A stretch of DNA of 36,807 nucleotides, from the NCBI GenBank assembly GCA_964523405.1, contig CAZGAQ010000046.1:1-36807 (forward strand), written 5' to 3'. The notes under the pieces were generated by a model, which was not told the DNA's origin, did not search any database, and worked only from the letters and a program-made list of their open reading frames with translations. This stretch comes from CAZGAQ01 sp964523405 (GTDB lineage: Bacteria; Planctomycetota; Phycisphaerae; UBA1845; Fen-1342). Shown here one piece after another: positions 33,048 to 36,807 of this stretch. The position numbers were made by a program, and so were the translations under genes. Each line of letters starts with the position of its first letter. Position 1 is the first letter of the stretch.

Positions 33048-33482
33048 ATGGCACGGATCACCGTCGATCAATTCATGAAGGACACGACCGGAAGAACGTT
33101 CACGGATGTTGCGCGCTCTTTGGGACCCGAGCAGCTTGGTGCCTTGATCCGCTTCTTCGGCGAAAACAACCGCCCGGAGCGGATGGAGTACGCCGAACTT
33201 GACCACGGTCGTCCCGCACTCGCGGGCGTGGTAACGGAGCTTGAGAGTCGGCCGGAATTCGAAGCCATCCTCCGCGAGGACCGAGTTCGGCGGGCCGTCG
33301 GGGTCATCGTGCGGATGGTCATGGAAAGTCGAGGCTGGCGCAAGACCGGCACGAAGGGGTCGCTTGGTCCGCCGGCCCGCGCGCGACAGAAGCGATCCGG
33401 CCCCAAAGGAGGCCGGCGTGGCGTGTCTCGGTTGTTCAGGCGAGCCGAACGATACGAGCCCGAAGGCGGCTTCCCGTACTGA
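33048..33482 (+). CDS. Moron-like protein of unknown function (144 aa)
   Basis: The ATG at 33048 has AAGGAG 9 bases upstream. The protein begins ARITVDQFMKDTTGRTFTDV and continues ARSLGPEQLGALIRFFGEN, both predicted helical, then AVGVIVRMVMESRGWRKTG. The C-terminal 50 residues are very basic (RARQKRSGPKGGRRGVSRLF), suggesting nucleic-acid binding. No known domain was recognised. It is on the opposite strand to the flanking tail-type genes and has its own promoter and operator. This arrangement is typical of an autonomously expressed cargo gene (moron) inserted in a prophage structural operon. Confidence 0.75.
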   Translation: MARITVDQFMKDTTGRTFTDVARSLGPEQLGALIRFFGENNRPERMEYAELDHGRPALAGVVTELESRPEFEAILREDRVRRAVGVIVRMVMESRGWRKTGTKGSLGPPARARQKRSGPKGGRRGVSRLFRRAERYEPEGGFPY

Positions 33483-33526
33483 GGGCGCAAGATGACAGCG
33501 CGGTTCAGGCCTCCACATGACGCCCA

Positions 33527-34336
33527 TTACTCGATCCCCAGCAGACTCAAGTTCCCGTACAGGTACACTTGCTCGACATAGACCGCGATCGGTTTCTTCA
33601 CGAGTGCCTTCGCGACCGTGTCCTCACTGTCGGCGTACCGCACCCAGAGGTACTCCCAGCCGCGCTTGTTGATCCCGGTGATGTCGCCGATCGTGAGATT
33701 GGTCACGTTGGGACTGGCGGCGAAGCGGTACGCGATCTCCCAGTCCCCGCCGCCTCGCTTCGCGCCGGCGGCCCCGAGGAACAGCACCTCGCCCGCCTCG
33801 AAGCCCTTGAACGTCGCGTTGTTCACCTTGCCCGTGAGGCCGAAGAGTGTGGCTTTGTACGCCGGCGTGACCGTCGTGTCCGGCAGATAGTGCGTCTCGG
33901 TGAACTGGTACACCGGGACGGTAATATCCACGCCGTCCACGGAGTCGGCCGTCACGCCGATCGCCCCCTTGAAGTCGGGGGCCGTCTTGCCGGCCGGCGC
34001 GTAGCGGCCGACCGTGGCCAGGCTGCTGGTCACATGCTGCGTGCCGCCACCCGTGTCGAAACTGAACACCGCCTCCTCGGTCTGCGGCGTCGGGGCGTAG
34101 CGGACGATGCCCTCCCAGAGTTCCTCTCCCACCGGCTGGATCGTCACACTGTCGCGCGGCAACGCGAACCAGCCGCTGCCCCACGGGTCGTATGTGGGTG
34201 GACTGCCTGCAACCAAGGCGTTGCGCGCGGCCACGTCGTTATCCGTGCCACGGATGACGTAACGCAACTCCACCGCCGGACTGGTGCCGGTGGTGATCTG
34301 GCGGCTGTCGAATTTCTCGACGACCTCGATGGACAC
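33527..34336 (-). CDS. Putative prophage tail-associated protein, 269 aa, GTG start
   Basis: The GTG at 34336 has AGGAG 6 bases upstream and lies 9 bases after the tape measure stop, so the two genes are co-transcribed. The N-terminus SIEVVEKFDSRQITTGTSPA is followed by VELRYVIRGTDNDVAARNAL, VRYAPTPQTEEAVFSFDTGGG, VGVTADSVDGVDITVPVYQF and GWEYLWVRYADSEDT, a beta-rich sequence seen in distal tail or baseplate proteins. No named family was identified. The final residues (YLYGNLSLLGIE) closely match the end of the unrelated protein at 25514-26314. Confidence 0.7.
   Translation of the reverse strand: MSIEVVEKFDSRQITTGTSPAVELRYVIRGTDNDVAARNALVAGSPPTYDPWGSGWFALPRDSVTIQPVGEELWEGIVRYAPTPQTEEAVFSFDTGGGTQHVTSSLATVGRYAPAGKTAPDFKGAIGVTADSVDGVDITVPVYQFTETHYLPDTTVTPAYKATLFGLTGKVNNATFKGFEAGEVLFLGAAGAKRGGGDWEIAYRFAASPNVTNLTIGDITGINKRGWEYLWVRYADSEDTVAKALVKKPIAVYVEQVYLYGNLSLLGIE
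33531..33560. repeat. 30-bp repeat, copy 2
   Basis: Matches 25521-25550 at 27 of 30 positions in direct orientation; here it encodes the C-terminus of the tail-associated protein. The copies are 8.0 kb apart. Confidence 0.7.
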
Positions 34337-34345
34337 CCATTGCTC

Positions 34346-35317
34346 CTACGCGAACTTGAGTCCACCCGTAAGCGCGGCATCGGCGAGTTTCTTCGTATGC
34401 TTGGCCGTCTCTTCCGTGGCCCGGGCCGTGCGTTGCGCGACATCGCTGGCGCCGAACTCGCGAACCGCCGCCGGGTTGAATGTCCCGATCGCGCTGATCT
34501 TCTGGGCCATGAGTGTGCCGAGGCTCGCCAAGCGTTCGTCGAGGTCACCGGGCAGGTCGAGCCTTGGTCGGCCCGGTGCGCTGCCGGGTCCGCCGTCGTG
34601 GTCCTGGCGCTTCTGGGCCGCGGCGGCCACCGCGTCATTCAATGCCTGTCGGGCCGCGTCGAGCTCCCGTTGCGTCTGACCGACCCGCTGGTCGGTCTCT
34701 GCATCGAGCGCGCGCTGCGCCGCGTCTTCCTGCTTGCCGATCTCTTCGAGCGTCCCCTCGTGAAGCGCCTTGGCCCGGTCGCGTTCGGCCTGCCGTTGGC
34801 CTTCGCGGGCCTGCAGCACGGCGTCACGTTGCCGGTCGATCTCCGCGTTGGCCGCGGCCAGATCGTCGTCGGCCATTTGCTTGGCGGCGCTGACGTCGAG
34901 GCTGTCATCGAAGAGGCCCCACAATTCCAGCAGGCGTTGCGTGGTCCAGTTGATCGCGGTGTTCCAGGCCTTCTGGAAGCCTGCGGTGAAGCTCGTCCAG
35001 GTCTGCGACAGGAACGAGGTCGTCTCGATCCAGGCGACCTCCAGACCGTGCAGGCCGATCTCCGCGGCAGCCAAAGCGCCGTACCACATATCGTGGGCGG
35101 TCGTGAGGAAGAACCGCTTGACGGTCAGCCACGTCTGGTTGAGCGCGGCCGCACCTTGCTGCCAGGCCAGCTTCAGCGCCAGCCAGAGGATTTGCGCGGC
35201 TAGACTGAGGTCCCCGGTTGCGAGGGCGTCCGCGATGCCGCCCATGACCTTCGAGACAACGTCACGCAAGGTGCCGAACTGCGCGCCGAGCCAGCTCAAC
35301 GCATCGCCGCCGACCAC
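34346..35317 (-). pseudogene. 5'-truncated tape measure-type gene
   Basis: The frame from about ALSWLGAQFGTLRDVVSKVM onward is a recognisable tape measure core: long hydrophobic helices (GDLSLAAQILWLALKLAW), repeated WQQG/AALNQTW segments, and a highly charged coiled coil (AADDDLAAANAEIDRQRDAV and many QRQAERDRAK-type runs). Tape measure proteins usually exceed 600 residues, yet the left-to-right order here starts in the middle and keeps only about 325 codons. A GTG at 35317 is the furthest plausible start but has no ribosome-binding site. The missing 5' end abuts a truncated plus-strand gene, which marks a recombination junction at about 35290-35315. Confidence 0.75.
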
Positions 35318-35488
35318 CCGCTGGCGTCGGCCTGGATCACCGAGGAGCTGATCGCCGAGCACCGGCACGTGTGGTCGAAGCACTACCGGCGGCCGGTCAG
35401 TCGCACCGAAGCGCTGGAGATCATCCAGAACCTGCGGCGCTTCGCCGAGGCGGTGCTCCAGGCCAGCCGTGAAAGGAGCAAGACGTGA
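35291..35488 (+). pseudogene. 5'-truncated recombinase-associated gene
   Basis: The plus frame from about 35291 reads AADHPLASAWITEELIAEHR, then HVWSKHYRRPVSRTEALEII, QNLRRFAEAV, and stops at a TGA that overlaps the GTG of the serine recombinase (GTGA). No in-frame ATG, GTG or TTG lies between the upstream stop at 35201 and this sequence. It resembles small helical proteins that commonly precede serine recombinases in integrative elements. The missing start and the tape measure truncation meet at the same place. Confidence 0.6.
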
Positions 35489-36807
35489 ACGTAATCGTCT
35501 GGGCGCGGGTCTCCTCCCGCGAACAGCGCGAAGGCTACTCGATCGACGCCCAGCTCCGCGCCTGCCGTGAACGGGCCAGCAAGAACGATTGGACCGTCGT
35601 CCGCGAGTTCGTCGTGGCCGAGTCCGCCAAGCGTGGGGCCGAGCGCCTGGCGTTCAACCAGATGCTGAAGTGGCTGCGGAGCAGCGCCAAACGTGAACAG
35701 ATCAAGGCGATCCTCAGCCACAAACTCGACCGGGCCTGCCGCAACATGCGCGACGCCGTTCGGCTCCAGGAGCTCGAGGATGACTACGGCATCCAACTGA
35801 CGTTCGTCGAGAACCAGTTCGGCCCCGGCGCCGCCGGCGCGCTCTCCTTCAACGTGATGGCGGCCGTCGCGCAGTACTACAGCGACAACCTCCGCGCGGA
35901 AGTGCTCAAAGGCATGGACGAGAAGGTCCGCCAAGGCTGGCCGACCGGCCTCGCCCCCTACGGGTACGTCAACGTCGATGACCGCGACGAACCGATCCAG
36001 CCCCACCCGGAGAAGTCGCGGACCGTGATCCGCATCTTCGAGACCTACGGCCGCGGAAACGTCACGTTCAAGGAACTCGCCAATGTGCTGGAGCGCGAGG
36101 GCCACATCTACCGGCGCAGCCAGCCCCGCTTCACCCGCACAGCCCTATCGTACATCCTGAACAACCGCTACTACATCGGCGAGATCGTCCGCCGCGGCCA
36201 GACCTTCCCCGGCAAGCACCGCCAGTTGGTCTCGCGGGCGCTCTTCGACACCTGCCAGGACGTCCTGAACGGGCGCAACCGCCGCACGGGCGCACCGGAC
36301 GTCCCGCTCTCAGGCGGCCTGCTGCGGTGCGCACATTGTGGCCACGCCATCACGGGGGAGCGGATTCGAAAGCGATTGAAGGACGGCGGCGTCAACGAGC
36401 ACGTCTACTACCGCTGTGCCAACAACGACGCGCCCCCCGAACACCCGAAGGTTCGCTGGCGAGCGAACGATGTCGACGAGGCCATCCTGGCCGACCTCGC
36501 CACCCTGTGCATCGGCCCCGGTGACATCCGCACGCTCATTCGCAAGACGCTCACGGCAATCCTCGCCGATCTCGCGTCACATCAGGCCCAGCAGACGGCG
36601 CAACTGACGAAACGGCTGAGCGAACTCCAGAACATGCAGGACCGCCTGCTCAACGCCTACCTCGCCGGCACCATCGACGAGGCCACGCTGCGGGCCAAGT
36701 CGGACGCTCTGAAGGGGGACATGGCCCGGGTGACCGAGGGCCTGGAGGGGGTCACGCGACTGGACGAGGGGGCCATTGACCGGGCCATGGCCCTCTTCGA
36801 TTTCGCA
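35485..36807 (+). CDS. Large serine recombinase, partial (C-terminus off the window)
   Basis: A GTG at 35485 with AAAGGAG 6 bases upstream starts the gene; the 441 codons present run off the right edge. The resolvase domain begins VNVIVWARVSSREQREGYSI, with Ser10 in the position of the catalytic serine. A second conserved part includes DRACRNMRDAVRLQELEDDY and LSFNVMAAVAQYYSDNLRAE. The Recombinase domain covers about 150-265 (EKVRQGWPTGLAPYGYVNVD, then RRSQPRFTRTALSYILNNRY). A zinc-ribbon region has CAHC at about 282-285 and a cysteine near 311. A coiled coil (ELQNMQDRLLNAYLAGTIDE) closes the visible part. It should catalyse integration or excision of the element lying at and beyond the right edge. 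Confidence 0.92.
   Translation, partial: MNVIVWARVSSREQREGYSIDAQLRACRERASKNDWTVVREFVVAESAKRGAERLAFNQMLKWLRSSAKREQIKAILSHKLDRACRNMRDAVRLQELEDDYGIQLTFVENQFGPGAAGALSFNVMAAVAQYYSDNLRAEVLKGMDEKVRQGWPTGLAPYGYVNVDDRDEPIQPHPEKSRTVIRIFETYGRGNVTFKELANVLEREGHIYRRSQPRFTRTALSYILNNRYYIGEIVRRGQTFPGKHRQLVSRALFDTCQDVLNGRNRRTGAPDVPLSGGLLRCAHCGHAITGERIRKRLKDGGVNEHVYYRCANNDAPPEHPKVRWRANDVDEAILADLATLCIGPGDIRTLIRKTLTAILADLASHQAQQTAQLTKRLSELQNMQDRLLNAYLAGTIDEATLRAKSDALKGDMARVTEGLEGVTRLDEGAIDRAMALFDFA

Noticed and set aside
32963..33061. Longer version of the 280-aa structural gene starting at 33061, with an apparent lipoprotein signal
   Set aside because: It would translate the divergent promoter and palindrome. 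A GTG at 32962 with GGAGG is a better start, so the lipobox-like sequence is likely chance.
1..36807. CRISPR arrays, tRNA, rRNA and insertion-sequence transposases
   Set aside because: No regularly spaced direct repeats, clover-leaf sequences, ribosomal motifs or DDE transposase motifs were recognised by eye.

Overview
The window is GC-rich DNA (my impression by eye, roughly two thirds G+C) from a bacterium that is most likely a planctomycete, probably of the Phycisphaerae type. The main reason is the repeated use of short dockerin-like tails with the pattern GDxxxDGxVxxxD at the ends of otherwise unrelated secreted proteins (5597-7528, 10710-11852, 19305-22841) and even inside an RHS protein (28507-30984). 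The assignment is an inference from protein style, not from a marker gene. No rRNA, tRNA or CRISPR array was seen.

Layout. (1) 1-4137, minus strand: a polysaccharide-export cluster made of an ABC-2 permease, a Wzt-type ATPase with a C-terminal cargo domain, and a large methyltransferase/coiled-coil/glycosyltransferase protein that runs off the left edge. The genes overlap or nearly touch and read as one operon. (2) 4424-5452: lipoyl synthase. (3) 5597-11852: secreted proteins, namely two exported ADP-ribosylglycohydrolase-family proteins on opposite strands, an NlpC/P60-like lipoprotein between them, and a seven-repeat RCC1-like protein. (4) 12050-18725: housekeeping and signalling genes (DUF1330, a RecQ helicase, a SMI1/KNR4-like protein, an exported glyoxalase-fold protein and a haem-type DUF3365 hybrid histidine kinase). 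(5) 18984-22841: a multidomain GH16 glucanase with a clear sigma70-type promoter and two clusters of GAAACAGTTTC palindromes that look like LacI-family operators. (6) 23281-27421: small accessory genes, including a three-gene minus-strand group around DUF4826, a zinc-ribbon protein, a mosaic restriction-type gene (Mrr-N/EVE-like domain plus an HsdS fragment) and a bacterial C2H2 zinc-finger protein.

(7) 27524-35317, minus strand: what looks like a decayed prophage tail module (truncated tape measure, three structural-type proteins, then a phage-type N-terminus fused to an RHS core with a cysteine-rich C-terminal domain, followed by a translationally coupled lipoprotein). A plus-strand gene at 33048-33482 sits inside it with its own promoter and a perfect 22-bp palindrome over the -10, the organisation of a phage moron. 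(8) From about 35290 to the right edge: a second mobile element, a large serine recombinase preceded by a coupled gene remnant. Its left boundary meets the truncated tape measure gene head to head.

The most unusual parts are the tail-RHS-lipoprotein operon, the moron-like cassette, a 30-bp near-identical sequence shared by the 3' ends of two unrelated genes (25521-25550 and 33531-33560), the exported ADP-ribosylglycohydrolase pair, and the GH16 enzyme whose discoidin domain appears to be split by another carbohydrate-binding-type module. Start codons were chosen from ribosome-binding sites and signal peptides where visible. All family names come from recognising motifs by eye, with no database search.
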